Positions 10,017 through 17,645 of a stretch of DNA of 64,000 nucleotides are shown here, in pieces. A program made the translations under genes and the position numbers. Source of the stretch: JBEBGV01 sp040081265 (GTDB lineage: Bacteria > Acidobacteriota > Vicinamibacteria > Vicinamibacterales > UBA2999). Location of the stretch: positions 62,001 to 126,000 of the forward strand of contig JBEBGV010000003.1 in NCBI GenBank assembly GCA_040081265.1, read 5' to 3'. The notes beneath the pieces are model-generated. The model made no database searches and was not told the origin of the DNA. It saw only the letters and a list, made by a program, of their open reading frames with translations. How positions within the stretch are numbered: the first letter of the stretch is position 1; each line of letters opens with the position of its first letter.

Positions 10017-10442
10017 ATGGCCCAACCCGAGAAGCAGACCTACGCGAACCACGCGCATCAACCGCGGCAGACGGGCATTGCGGCATTGTTCGCCTTTGCG
10101 GCGCTCATCGCGCTGGTGATCGCGGCTGTCCGGCAGCCGACGCTCGTCAACTTCGCGCTGGTGTCGCTCTGCTGCGCCGTGATCATGCTCGTGGCGATGA
10201 GCCGGACCTACATCGTGCGGCTGCAGGATCGGATCATCAGGCTCGAAATGCAGCTGCGGCTGGCACGGCTGGGGCGCGCGGGCGACTTCGGACGGCTGGC
10301 TCATCCCCAGCTCATCGCCCTCCGGTTCGCATCGGACGAAGAGATGCCCGAGCTGATCGACCGCTCGCTCAGCGAGCGCCTGACCCCCAGGCAGATCAAG
10401 GAAGCCGTCAAGGACTGGCAGGCGGACTGGTACCGGACGTAG
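10017..10442 (+). CDS. DUF6526 family membrane protein
   Basis: A 141-residue protein with the DUF6526 pattern: N-terminal EKQTYANHAHQPR, two adjacent membrane helices (about 22-41 and 46-66), then a cytoplasmic amphipathic part with SRTYIVRLQDRIIRLEMQLRLARLG, DEEMPELIDRSLSERLTPRQIKEAVKDWQADWYRT. The conserved C-terminal IK-x-W-x-x-D-x-x-R-x block is present. Function is unknown. AAAGGAAA precedes the ATG. It may be co-transcribed with the AIM24 gene, 39 bp upstream. Confidence 0.82.
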   Translation: MAQPEKQTYANHAHQPRQTGIAALFAFAALIALVIAAVRQPTLVNFALVSLCCAVIMLVAMSRTYIVRLQDRIIRLEMQLRLARLGRAGDFGRLAHPQLIALRFASDEEMPELIDRSLSERLTPRQIKEAVKDWQADWYRT

Positions 10443-10445
10443 GAA

Positions 10446-10518
10446 GTGAGTGGTGAGTAGAGAGTGGCGAGTAGTGAGTGGAGGCAAAAGCACTCACTCA
10501 CTACCCACTACCCACCAC
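10446..10518. repeat. Inverted arrays of GTGAGTR heptamers
   Basis: Five heptamers on the left (GTGAGTG, GTGAGTA, GAGAGTG, GCGAGTA, GTGAGTG; 10446-10480), an 11-bp centre, and four reverse-complement heptamers on the right (CACTCAC, TCACTAC, CCACTAC, CCACCAC; about 10491-10518). It lies between the convergent DUF6526 and DUF3501 genes and could fold into a long imperfect hairpin, so a two-way terminator role is plausible. Confidence 0.7.
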
Positions 10519-10521
10519 GCC

Positions 10522-11103
10522 CTAGTCACAATCCCGAGCAATCGCCTTCCGCGTGTCCTCTGAAAGAACGGCCTGGGCAGTGTACGCGGGATGGTCCACG
10601 ACCAGCCGGACGACCGTGCCGTCTTGTGACAGGAGACGGCGATGCTCGGCGGAGAGCGTCCATTTCACATACTGCACCGACGACACCTTGTGCTCGTCGA
10701 TCTGGCCGCGGTCGAAGCTGGCGAGCAGCGGTGGCGCGTCCCCGATCTTGAGCCGCAGGTGCTGTTCGATGCGGACAAACTGCGGCAGCATGAGCGCGCG
10801 TTCGGCCGCCGTGGCGTACTCGAGCATCATCGTTGCAGACAGTTCGCCGGTCGCCGGAATCAGGGCGTTATACGCGTCCAGTTCTTCCTCGACGGCGCCG
10901 GGCCTGAGCCAGCTGCCTTCGGCGCGCAGCATTTCCTGCACCTGGTAGAGCATCGTGTCGCGATTCTCGAAGAGGAACGTCATGTGCTCGCCAACGAGCA
11001 CGCGCCGCTTGTCCTTCTGGAGCATCACGCGGCGGCGGAAGTCGGGGCGCGCCTCTTCATAGGCGTCTTTGCCGAGAACGTCAGCGGGTGTCAGCAGTGT
11101 CAT
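10522..11103 (-). CDS. DUF3501 family protein
   Basis: The 193-residue protein matches DUF3501: MTLLTPADVLGKDAYEEARPDFRRRVMLQKDKRRVLVGEHMTFLFENRDTMLYQVQEMLRAEG at the N-terminus, and a conserved DGTVVRLVVDHPAY near the end. Biochemical function is not known, but the family is often found beside rubrerythrin and an HdrD-like Fe-S protein, exactly as here. It is the last gene of that minus-strand set, 8 bp after the Fe-S gene. I chose ATG at 11103 because the frame upstream is inside the Fe-S gene. Confidence 0.88.
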   Translation of the reverse strand: MTLLTPADVLGKDAYEEARPDFRRRVMLQKDKRRVLVGEHMTFLFENRDTMLYQVQEMLRAEGSWLRPGAVEEELDAYNALIPATGELSATMMLEYATAAERALMLPQFVRIEQHLRLKIGDAPPLLASFDRGQIDEHKVSSVQYVKWTLSAEHRRLLSQDGTVVRLVVDHPAYTAQAVLSEDTRKAIARDCD

Positions 11104-11111
11104 AGGGCACG

Positions 11112-12488
11112 TTACGTCTTCTCTTCGGGGATTGCCGGTGGCACGGGAGTGGGAAAGCCGTCCCCACGATAGGCGCGGTCGAGGACTTCGACGGGGTGCA
11201 TCGGCTCCTTGCCGCAGGCCTGCGTGAACTGCAGCGCGGCCAGCGGACACTCGGTGGTCCACACCTCGGCCTCCGCCTCGTTCATGCCGTCGAAGGCGCG
11301 CTCGCCGTTCTTCAGCGACGCGGCGAAGTTCTCCGTCTTCATCGCCCATGTGCCGTCGTGCCCGCAGCACTCGGTGACCAGCTTTGGCTTGACGCCTGGA
11401 ATCCGGCGCATCAGGTCCCGGCCGCGGAACCCGACGTTCTGTTTTCGCAGGTGACACGGCGCGTGGTAGGCCACCGGACCATTGGGCGTGCTCTTGAAGT
11501 CTTCCTTGAACGTGCCGGCCTGGCGATGCTCGAACAGGTACTCGCCGAGATCGCGCGTCGCCGCCGAGACGCGGCGCGCTGCGTCTCGCAGGGCCGGGTC
11601 AGCGTCGTTGTCGAGGAGTTCGGGATACTCCTCCTTCATCATCAGGCTGCACGTGGGGTTGATGGCGGCGATCGTGTAGCCCTTGTCGACCCACGGAAGC
11701 AGCGCCGTGACGTTCTCGCGGGCCGCGGCGATCGCGCCCGTGACGTCTCCGCCGTCGAGTGCCGGCATGCCGCAGCATCGGAGTGCTGGCGCGGCCACCT
11801 GGCAGTCGTTGTGACGAAGGACGCGGAAGGCCGCCTGGCCGATCTGTGGCTTGTTCCAGTTGACGAAGCAGGTCGCAAAGAGCACGACCTTGTGCGCGCC
11901 GTCGCTGGTCTGCGTCAGGCCATTCAGTTCCCGGCGTACCCAGTTGGGGAACGGGTCGCTGGCGAAGTCAGGCAGAAGCTTGTCACGGTGAATGCCCATC
12001 GCCTTCTCCATCAGCACGCGATGTGGATGAATCGTGTTGGCGGCGTTGGCCAGCATCGGCAGGAGGGTACCCACGCGCCCGAGCGTGTCCGGGTCGGCGA
12101 GCATCTTCTCGCGCAGCGGAATGCCCGTGTCGCGGCGGCGGATGGCGTTGGCGCGCATCAGCAGGCGCGGGAAGTCGAGCTTGAACTCGTGTCCCTCGGC
12201 TTCCGTGTAAGGACACTGTGTGTAACAGAGCTTGCACTGGAAGCACTCGTCGATAACCTGCTCGACCTTCTCGTGCGGCAGTTTGCGGACGTCGCCGGCC
12301 TTGTCGACCGCCTCGAAGAGGGTGGGGAATGACTGGCAGAACTTGAAGCACATCCGGCAGCCGTTACAGAGATCGAAGGCGCGATCGATCTCGGGCTGGA
12401 GCGCGGCCTTGTCCCAGTACTTCGATTCGTTCGGGTTGTAGGTCAACCCGGGCGTCGGTGTGTAGCGGATGTCGGGAAGTTCGCTCAT
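11112..12488 (-). CDS. HdrD/GlpC-like iron-sulfur protein (CCG domain)
   Basis: A 458-residue soluble electron carrier or oxidoreductase subunit. It has two 4Fe-4S motifs near the N-terminus (CNGCRMCFKFCQS, then CFQCKLCYTQCP) and two CCG domains typical of heterodisulfide-reductase D/GlpC proteins (LRCCGMPALDGGD and VTECCGHDGTWAM, with the partner Cys in NPTCSLMM and YHAPCHLRKQ). It probably hands electrons to, or takes them from, the neighbouring rubrerythrin; the natural partner is inferred from position only. The ATG at 12488 begins at MSELPDIRY; the longer frame upstream runs through the rubrerythrin gene and is not used. Confidence 0.88.
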   Translation of the reverse strand: MSELPDIRYTPTPGLTYNPNESKYWDKAALQPEIDRAFDLCNGCRMCFKFCQSFPTLFEAVDKAGDVRKLPHEKVEQVIDECFQCKLCYTQCPYTEAEGHEFKLDFPRLLMRANAIRRRDTGIPLREKMLADPDTLGRVGTLLPMLANAANTIHPHRVLMEKAMGIHRDKLLPDFASDPFPNWVRRELNGLTQTSDGAHKVVLFATCFVNWNKPQIGQAAFRVLRHNDCQVAAPALRCCGMPALDGGDVTGAIAAARENVTALLPWVDKGYTIAAINPTCSLMMKEEYPELLDNDADPALRDAARRVSAATRDLGEYLFEHRQAGTFKEDFKSTPNGPVAYHAPCHLRKQNVGFRGRDLMRRIPGVKPKLVTECCGHDGTWAMKTENFAASLKNGERAFDGMNEAEAEVWTTECPLAALQFTQACGKEPMHPVEVLDRAYRGDGFPTPVPPAIPEEKT

Positions 12489-12510
12489 GGTGAGGGGAGG
12501 GGTGTGCACC

Positions 12511-12532
12511 GGCGGGTCCTGCCGGACCCGCC
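12511..12532. repeat. REP-like hairpin in the rubrerythrin operon
   Basis: GGCGGGTCC-tgcc-GGACCCGCC is a perfect 9-bp stem between the rubrerythrin and Fe-S genes. It shares its core with the elements at 5672-5692 and 8929-8947. Sitting inside an operon, it could stabilise the upstream message or reduce read-through. Confidence 0.7.
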
Positions 12533-12540
12533 GTGACGAT

Positions 12541-12957
12541 CTAGACCAGTTCGAGCGCTCGCTGGAACTTGCCAGCGTGCGAACGCTCGGCCTTGGCCAG
12601 CGTTTCGAACCAGTCGGCGATCTCGCTGAAGCCTTCTTCGCGCGCCGACTTCGCCATGCCGGGATACATGTCGGTGTACTCGTGGGTCTCACCCGCGACG
12701 GCCGCCTTGAGCATCTCGCCCACCTCGCCGATCGGCAGCCCCGTTGCCGGGTCGCCCACCTTGCGGAGGTACTCGAGGTGACCGTGCGCGTGGCCGGTTT
12801 CGCCTTCTGCGGTGTCACGGAAGAGCCCGGCCACTTCCGGATAGCCCTCGATATCGGCGTGCTTGGCGAAATAGAGATAGCGACGGTTGGCCTGTGATTC
12901 CCCGGCGAACGCGTCCTTCAGGTTCTGTTCAGTCTTGGAGCCCTTGAGCTGTGCCAT
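12541..12957 (-). CDS. Rubrerythrin (diiron domain only)
   Basis: This 138-residue protein is the ferritin-like diiron part of rubrerythrin, which reduces hydrogen peroxide. Metal-ligand segments are visible: FAGESQANRRYLYFAKHA, AEGETGHAHGHLEYL, VAGETHEYTDMYP and KAERSHAGKF. The C-terminal rubredoxin domain of classical rubrerythrin is missing, so electrons must come from a separate protein; the adjacent Fe-S protein is the obvious candidate. The gene is first in the minus-strand set and faces a Fur-type regulator, with an operator-like palindrome between them. Confidence 0.93.
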   Translation of the reverse strand: MAQLKGSKTEQNLKDAFAGESQANRRYLYFAKHADIEGYPEVAGLFRDTAEGETGHAHGHLEYLRKVGDPATGLPIGEVGEMLKAAVAGETHEYTDMYPGMAKSAREEGFSEIADWFETLAKAERSHAGKFQRALELV

Positions 12958-13053
12958 GTGCGAATGCCTCCGAACGTTCGATGAGATGTCGTGCCCTCGC
13001 TGTCTGCCGAAGGCAGACCCTCGCGACCGGACGAGAAGGCAGTCTAGTCAAGG

Positions 13054-13068
13054 TGATAATAGTTATCA
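13054..13068. promoter_or_regulatory. Fur/PerR-type operator (7-1-7)
   Basis: TGATAAT-A-GTTATCA is an inverted repeat matching in six of seven positions per arm, the geometry of PerR/Fur boxes. It lies in an AT-rich island between the divergent rubrerythrin and Fur-family genes, 97 bp and 55 bp from their starts. It is therefore likely to control both; the downstream ACTAGT may add a half site. Confidence 0.75.
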
Positions 13069-13122
13069 ACTAGTATCTTTTACTTGCCAGCGTGAATCGA
13101 GCTGTGTACCCTGAGAGCTGCC

Positions 13123-13551
13123 GTGATTGCCCCTGCCGATCGCTACGCCACTCTGCGCGAGGAATGCGCTTCGCGGGGCCTGCGCTTGACGCCGCAGCGT
13201 GACGTTCTGCTGCGGGTGCTGAGTGAAACGACCGGGCATCCGACCGCCGATGATCTCGTCCACCAGGTGCGGCGCTTCCTGCCGTCGGTGTCCCACGCAA
13301 CCGTCTACCGCAACGTCCAGGAACTGGTCCGCGCCGGCCTCGTCGGTACGCTGGAGCGTGCCGGGGGCGCAGTGCAATTCGAGATCAACCCCGACGATCA
13401 CCACCACTTCGTGTGCCGGAAGTGCGACCAGGTCTGGGACGTGTATCTCGACGACTTCGAGGTCAAGATGAACCGGCGGTCGACGCTCAAGGGGTTCCGC
13501 GTCGACCGACGCGAGGTCCAGCTGCACGGGCTCTGTGCCCGGTGCCGCTGA
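13123..13551 (+). CDS. Fur/PerR family transcriptional regulator
   Basis: A 142-residue metal-dependent repressor. The winged helix (about residues 10-88) contains RGLRLTPQRDVLL and VSHATVYRNVQELVRAGLV. The dimerisation part has the metal-binding HHHFVCRKC and two zinc-type CxxC pairs (CRKC, CARC). The features fit PerR-like peroxide sensing better than iron-uptake Fur because the target next door is rubrerythrin and an HdrD-like protein. The sensing metal cannot be told from sequence. Start is GTG at 13123. Confidence 0.88.
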   Translation: MIAPADRYATLREECASRGLRLTPQRDVLLRVLSETTGHPTADDLVHQVRRFLPSVSHATVYRNVQELVRAGLVGTLERAGGAVQFEINPDDHHHFVCRKCDQVWDVYLDDFEVKMNRRSTLKGFRVDRREVQLHGLCARCR

Positions 13552-13582
13552 GCCACCAGCCCCGCCTCTGTTTCCGCGCCCG

Positions 13583-13819
13583 ATGACCGAAGGACAGCAG
13601 GAATTCCTGAAGATTCTGCAGGCGCACCGGCAGACCCTCGATGTCTGTGAAGCCTGTGCGCTGACCACGCGCGACCTCGCCACGGAGGTCGTCCGCGGTG
13701 GCCTGCCCAAACGTGAGGATCTCGAGCGGACCGTTGCCGAGGCCGAGCGGGTCCTCACCGACGTGGTTGAGCTGCGCCGGGAACTGGATCGTGTGCTGAT
13801 GGAGCTCTCGGAAGGATAG
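13583..13819 (+). CDS. Small helical protein of unknown function
   Basis: I do not recognise this 78-residue protein. It begins MTEGQQEFLKILQAHR and is almost entirely helical, with a predicted coiled-coil in DLERTVAEAERVLTDVVELRRELDRVLMEL, and two cysteines in the CEACALTTRDL segment. The ATG at 13583 is preferred; an earlier one at 13535 lies inside the Fur gene and would add a Pro-rich extension. It sits 31 bp after the regulator gene and 11 bp before the SDR gene, so it is probably in the same operon. Confidence 0.6.
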   Translation: MTEGQQEFLKILQAHRQTLDVCEACALTTRDLATEVVRGGLPKREDLERTVAEAERVLTDVVELRRELDRVLMELSEG

Positions 13820-13830
13820 GATCGGGGTGC

Positions 13831-14877
13831 ATGCGCACTCCTGTCGTGCTCGTGACCGGCGCCGGCGGCGAAATCGGTCACGGGCTGATTGCCCGCCTCT
13901 CAGGCGCCGGCCGCCCGATCGTCACCATCGACATCGCGCCGCTCGAGCGCACCATGGCTGGCCAGGTGCGGCGTGAGTTCACCGGCTCGATCACTGACCG
14001 CTGGATTCTCGAACGCGTGCTGGCGGAGTTCGAAGTCGACCTGGTCTTCCACCTTGCAGCGCTCCTGTCCACACGGTCCGAGTTCACGCCGGTGACCGCC
14101 CACGAGGTCAACGTCGACGGCACGCTGCGCCTGCTCGAGTTCGCGCAGCACGAAGGCGAGTCGCACGGCCGGCCGGTGACGTTCGTCTATCCCTCGTCCA
14201 TTGCCGCCTACGGGCTTCCCAGCCTCGAAGCCAAGATGAAGGCCGGGCGTGTCCGCGAAGATGAGTGGAACACGCCGCAGACCATGTACGGGTGCAACAA
14301 GCTGTACTGCGAGCACCTCGGCCGTTACTACGCACGGCACTACAAGCAGCTTGCGGCCGACACGATCCCCCGCGTGGACTTCCGCTGTCTCCGATTTCCG
14401 GGTCTGATGTCGGCGATGACCGTGCCCGCCGGCGGCACGTCCGACTACGCGCCAGAGATGCTGCATGCGGCGGCTCAGGGGAAGCCGTACGCCTGCTTCG
14501 TGCGCCCCGACACCCGGATCCCGTTCATGGCCATGCCCGACGCGGTCGATGCGTTGATGCGCGTGGCCGCGGCACCGCGGGCTGCGCTGACGCGAGCTGC
14601 GTACAACCTCTCGGCCTTCAGCACGACGGCGGAAGAGATTCGCGCGGTGACGCTCCGCGCCTTTCCGGGCACCTCGATCAGCTGGCGGGTGGACGAGAAG
14701 CGGCAGGCGATCATCGACTCATGGCCTTCCGACGTTGACGATACGGCCGCACGCCGCGACTGGGCCTTCGACCCTCGCTATGACTTCACGCGGGCGTTCG
14801 AGGAGTACCTGATCCCGACCATTACCGACCGCTACTCGCCGCGTTCGAACGGGGCGGCGGTGAAGGCGGCCGGGTGA
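13831..14877 (+). CDS. NAD-dependent epimerase/dehydratase, threonine-3-dehydrogenase-like
   Basis: A 348-residue extended short-chain dehydrogenase. It has the NAD-binding VTGAGGEIGHGL, the DLVFHLAALLS loop, catalytic Ser region YPSSIAAYGLP and the YxxxK of MYGCNKLYCEHL. The C-terminal SWPSDVDDTAARRDWAFDPRYDFTRAFEEYLIP is typical of the SDR-type L-threonine 3-dehydrogenases, which oxidise threonine to 2-amino-3-oxobutyrate. No glycine C-acetyltransferase adjoins, so the substrate is not certain. The next gene starts within its stop codon (GTGA overlap). Confidence 0.83.
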   Translation: MRTPVVLVTGAGGEIGHGLIARLSGAGRPIVTIDIAPLERTMAGQVRREFTGSITDRWILERVLAEFEVDLVFHLAALLSTRSEFTPVTAHEVNVDGTLRLLEFAQHEGESHGRPVTFVYPSSIAAYGLPSLEAKMKAGRVREDEWNTPQTMYGCNKLYCEHLGRYYARHYKQLAADTIPRVDFRCLRFPGLMSAMTVPAGGTSDYAPEMLHAAAQGKPYACFVRPDTRIPFMAMPDAVDALMRVAAAPRAALTRAAYNLSAFSTTAEEIRAVTLRAFPGTSISWRVDEKRQAIIDSWPSDVDDTAARRDWAFDPRYDFTRAFEEYLIPTITDRYSPRSNGAAVKAAG

Positions 14878-16172
14878 GGGCGACAGCCGTCGCGGCGACG
14901 TTGCTGGTCTTGGCCGGAGTCACGGTGCTGGCACAGAGATCGAACATGGACACCATTGCCGAGCAGTACGTGCGCCTGGTCCTGGGGATGGGCGTGCACG
15001 AGGCGGATTACGTTGACGCGTACTACGGTCCCTCGTCCTGGCGCACAGCGGCTGAAGAAGGACGGTCCTCGCTTCAGGCCATTGGCATCCAGGCCGACGT
15101 GCTCGCGCGGCAGTTGAACGCGATGGCGCCGTCTGGAGGGCCTGCCGATCTCGGCCGGCTGCGCCATCAGTACCTGTCGGGGCAGGTCGCCGCCCTGCGC
15201 GCGCGCGTCGCGATGCGCACGGGGCGCAAGATGACCTTCGATGAGGAATCGAAGGCTTTCTACGATGCCGTGGCACCTGTGCACACGGAAACTGAGTTCG
15301 ACGCCGTACGCGCGCAGCTCGAGGCAGTGCTACCCGGTGCGGACCCGCTGCAGCAGCGACTGGAGGACTTTCGGTCGCGGTTCGTCATCCCGCGTGACCG
15401 GCTCGAGCAGACCTTTGCGGCGGCGATAGCGGCGTGTCGTGCCCGGACCCTTCGGCACATCGAGCTGCCGAAGGACGAACGCTTCACCGTTGAGTACGTC
15501 ACCAACCAGTCGTGGAGCGCCTACAACTGGTATCAGGGTGACTATCGCAGCGTCATCCATGTCAATACGGACCTTCCGGTTCGGGTGGATGGCGCCATCG
15601 ACCTGGCGTGCCACGAGGGCTATCCCGGTCATCACGTCTACAACGTGCTGCTCGAGAAGAACCTGACCCGCGGCAGGAAGTGGATGGAGTTCTCCGTCTA
15701 CCCGCTGTTTTCGCCGCAGTCACTCATCGCGGAGGGTACGGCCAACTACGGCATCGACGTGACGTTCCCAGCCGGCGAGCGCCTGCGCTTCGAGCAGGAC
15801 GTTATCTTTCCGGCGGCGGGACTCGATCCAGCGACAGCGCCCGAGTACTACCGGGTCGTCGCCTTGCTCGAGCGGTTCTCGTATGCTGGCAACGAAGCGG
15901 CACGGCGGTACCTTGATGGCCGGATGACCGCGGCAGCGACGGCTGACTGGCTCGAACGCTACGCCCTCATGTCGCGGGCGCGCGCCGAGCAGCGCGTTCG
16001 ATTCATCGACCAGTATCGGAGCTACGTGATCAACTACAACCTGGGCAAGGACATGGTGGGGGCGTATCTCACGCGTCGCGTCGGCGACTCGGCCGATGCC
16101 TCGCGGATGTGGCAGGAGTTCGAGCGGCTGTTGTCGTCGCCGCGACTGCCGTCTGGACTGGGAGCGCCCTGA
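14874..16172 (+). CDS. DUF885 family secreted protein (probable metallo-hydrolase)
   Basis: A 432-residue protein with an N-terminal signal peptide (ATAVAATLLVLAGVTVLAQ) and a DUF885 domain. The zinc-protease-like CHEGYPGHHVYN lies near residue 246, with conserved YNWYQGDYRSVIHVNTDLPV before it and SPQSLIAEGTANYGIDV after. DUF885 proteins are predicted gluzincin-like peptidases or carboxypeptidases; few are characterised. Export to the periplasm is inferred. Translation starts at GTG 14874, overlapping the SDR stop codon. Confidence 0.8.
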   Translation: MRATAVAATLLVLAGVTVLAQRSNMDTIAEQYVRLVLGMGVHEADYVDAYYGPSSWRTAAEEGRSSLQAIGIQADVLARQLNAMAPSGGPADLGRLRHQYLSGQVAALRARVAMRTGRKMTFDEESKAFYDAVAPVHTETEFDAVRAQLEAVLPGADPLQQRLEDFRSRFVIPRDRLEQTFAAAIAACRARTLRHIELPKDERFTVEYVTNQSWSAYNWYQGDYRSVIHVNTDLPVRVDGAIDLACHEGYPGHHVYNVLLEKNLTRGRKWMEFSVYPLFSPQSLIAEGTANYGIDVTFPAGERLRFEQDVIFPAAGLDPATAPEYYRVVALLERFSYAGNEAARRYLDGRMTAAATADWLERYALMSRARAEQRVRFIDQYRSYVINYNLGKDMVGAYLTRRVGDSADASRMWQEFERLLSSPRLPSGLGAP

Positions 16173-16173
16173 G

Positions 16174-17151
16174 ATGCTGGCCATCGAGATCCGTACGCCT
16201 GGAGGTCCGGAGGTGCTGACTCCCGTTGAGCGCCCGGACCCCGTTCCTGCCGAGAACGAACTGCTGATTGCGGTGGCCGCAGCCGGTGTGAACCGTCCTG
16301 ACGTCATGCAACGACGTGGCATGTATCCGCCACCGCCGGGCGCCAGCGATCTCCCTGGCCTCGAGGTCGCTGGAACGGTTGCCGCGCTGGGCCCCGGCGT
16401 CGGGGGCTGGAAGGTGGGCGATGCGGTGTGTGCGTTGCTCGCCGGCGGCGGCTACGCCACCCGGGCGGTCGCTCCGGTGCCACAGTGCCTGCCCGTGCCC
16501 ACCGGGCTCGACTTCGTTCATGCCGCGGCAATCCCTGAGACCTTCTTCACCGTCTGGACCAATCTCTTCGAGCGCGCGCGACTCGTGCAGGGCGAGACCG
16601 TGCTGATCCACGGCGGCACGAGCGGTATAGGCACGACCGCCATCCAGTTGGCCGTGGCGCGCGGCTCGCGCGTGCTGGCGACCGCCGGATCGGACGACAA
16701 GTGCCGGGCCTGCGAACGTCTCGGTGCCGAACGTGGGATCAACTACCGCACCCAGGACTTTGTCGAGGCTGTTCTCGGGCTGACCGGGCAGCGGGGTGTC
16801 GACGTCATCCTCGACATGGTCGGAGGCTCCTACCTGCCCAGGAACCTGTCGATCCTGGCCACCGAAGGCCGCCTGTCGCAAATCGCGATCATGGGCGGGG
16901 GAGATGCGCCGCTCGACCTGCGTCGGTTGCTGACCAAACGGCTGACCGTCACCGGCTCCACGCTGCGGCCGCGCACTCCAGCGGAGAAGGGCGTCATCGC
17001 GGAGGCGTTGCGCCGCGAGGTCTGGCCACTGCTCGAAGCCGGCCGCGTCAAGCCGGTGGTGTTTCGGACGTTCCCGCTCGCACAGGCAGCAGACGCCCAC
17101 CGCGTGATGGACTCGGGCGAGCACATCGGCAAGATTGTCCTGGTCGCATAG
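16174..17151 (+). CDS. NAD(P)H quinone oxidoreductase (zinc-free MDR)
   Basis: A 325-residue medium-chain reductase of the quinone oxidoreductase/zeta-crystallin type. It has AAAGVNRPDVMQRRGMYPPPPGASDLPGLEVAGTV, the NADPH-binding GETVLIHGGTSGIGTTAIQLA, and GTVAALGPGVGGWKVGD. The zinc-ligand cysteines of alcohol dehydrogenases are absent. It likely reduces quinones or enoyl compounds with NADPH. The ATG at 16174, one base after the DUF885 stop, gives the standard N-terminus MLAIEIRTPGGPEVL; the upstream in-frame extension is low complexity. Confidence 0.9.
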   Translation: MLAIEIRTPGGPEVLTPVERPDPVPAENELLIAVAAAGVNRPDVMQRRGMYPPPPGASDLPGLEVAGTVAALGPGVGGWKVGDAVCALLAGGGYATRAVAPVPQCLPVPTGLDFVHAAAIPETFFTVWTNLFERARLVQGETVLIHGGTSGIGTTAIQLAVARGSRVLATAGSDDKCRACERLGAERGINYRTQDFVEAVLGLTGQRGVDVILDMVGGSYLPRNLSILATEGRLSQIAIMGGGDAPLDLRRLLTKRLTVTGSTLRPRTPAEKGVIAEALRREVWPLLEAGRVKPVVFRTFPLAQAADAHRVMDSGEHIGKIVLVA

Positions 17152-17181
17152 GCTAGAATCACCGCTTACGAGGAGCCTCAC

Positions 17182-17631
17182 ATGATTGCGTTGGACGTGA
17201 ACGGCAAACGCCACGAGGTCGACGTCCCCCCGGACATGCCCCTGCTGTGGGTGGTCCGTGAAGTGCTGGGCCTGACCGGCACCAAGTTCGGCTGTGGTCT
17301 CGGGCAGTGCGGCTCGTGCACGGTGCACATCGATGGCACCGCCGTGCGCTCCTGCCAGACGACAGCGTCTGCGGCTGTGGGGAAAAAGGTCACGACCATC
17401 GAGGGGCTGTCGCCTGCCGCGACGCACCCGCTGCAGGTCGCGTGGGTGAACGAGCAGGTGCCGCAGTGCGGCTACTGTCAGTCTGGTCAGCTCATGTCGG
17501 CCGCAGCGCTGCTCGCGCGCACGCCGAAGCCGACCGACGCCGATATCGACCGGGCGATGCAGGGTAACGTCTGCCGCTGCGGAACCTACCAGCGCATTCG
17601 CCGCGCCATTCACCGCGCCGCGGGCGCCTGA
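17182..17631 (+). CDS. iorA: [2Fe-2S] subunit of isoquinoline-1-oxidoreductase-type hydroxylase
   Basis: The 149-residue small subunit carries both iron-sulfur centres of xanthine-oxidase-family enzymes. The plant-type cluster is GTKFGCGLGQCGSCTVHIDGTAVRSC and the helical cluster is PQCGYCQSGQLM plus GNVCRCGTYQRIRRAI. It passes electrons from the molybdenum subunit encoded next. A GAGG ribosome-binding sequence lies about 8 bp before the ATG, and TAGAAT at 17154-17159 is a possible -10 box, so iorAB may have its own promoter. No FAD subunit is present, as usual for the two-subunit Ior type. Confidence 0.92.
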   Translation: MIALDVNGKRHEVDVPPDMPLLWVVREVLGLTGTKFGCGLGQCGSCTVHIDGTAVRSCQTTASAAVGKKVTTIEGLSPAATHPLQVAWVNEQVPQCGYCQSGQLMSAAALLARTPKPTDADIDRAMQGNVCRCGTYQRIRRAIHRAAGA

Positions 17632-17645
17632 CGGGAGACGTCACC

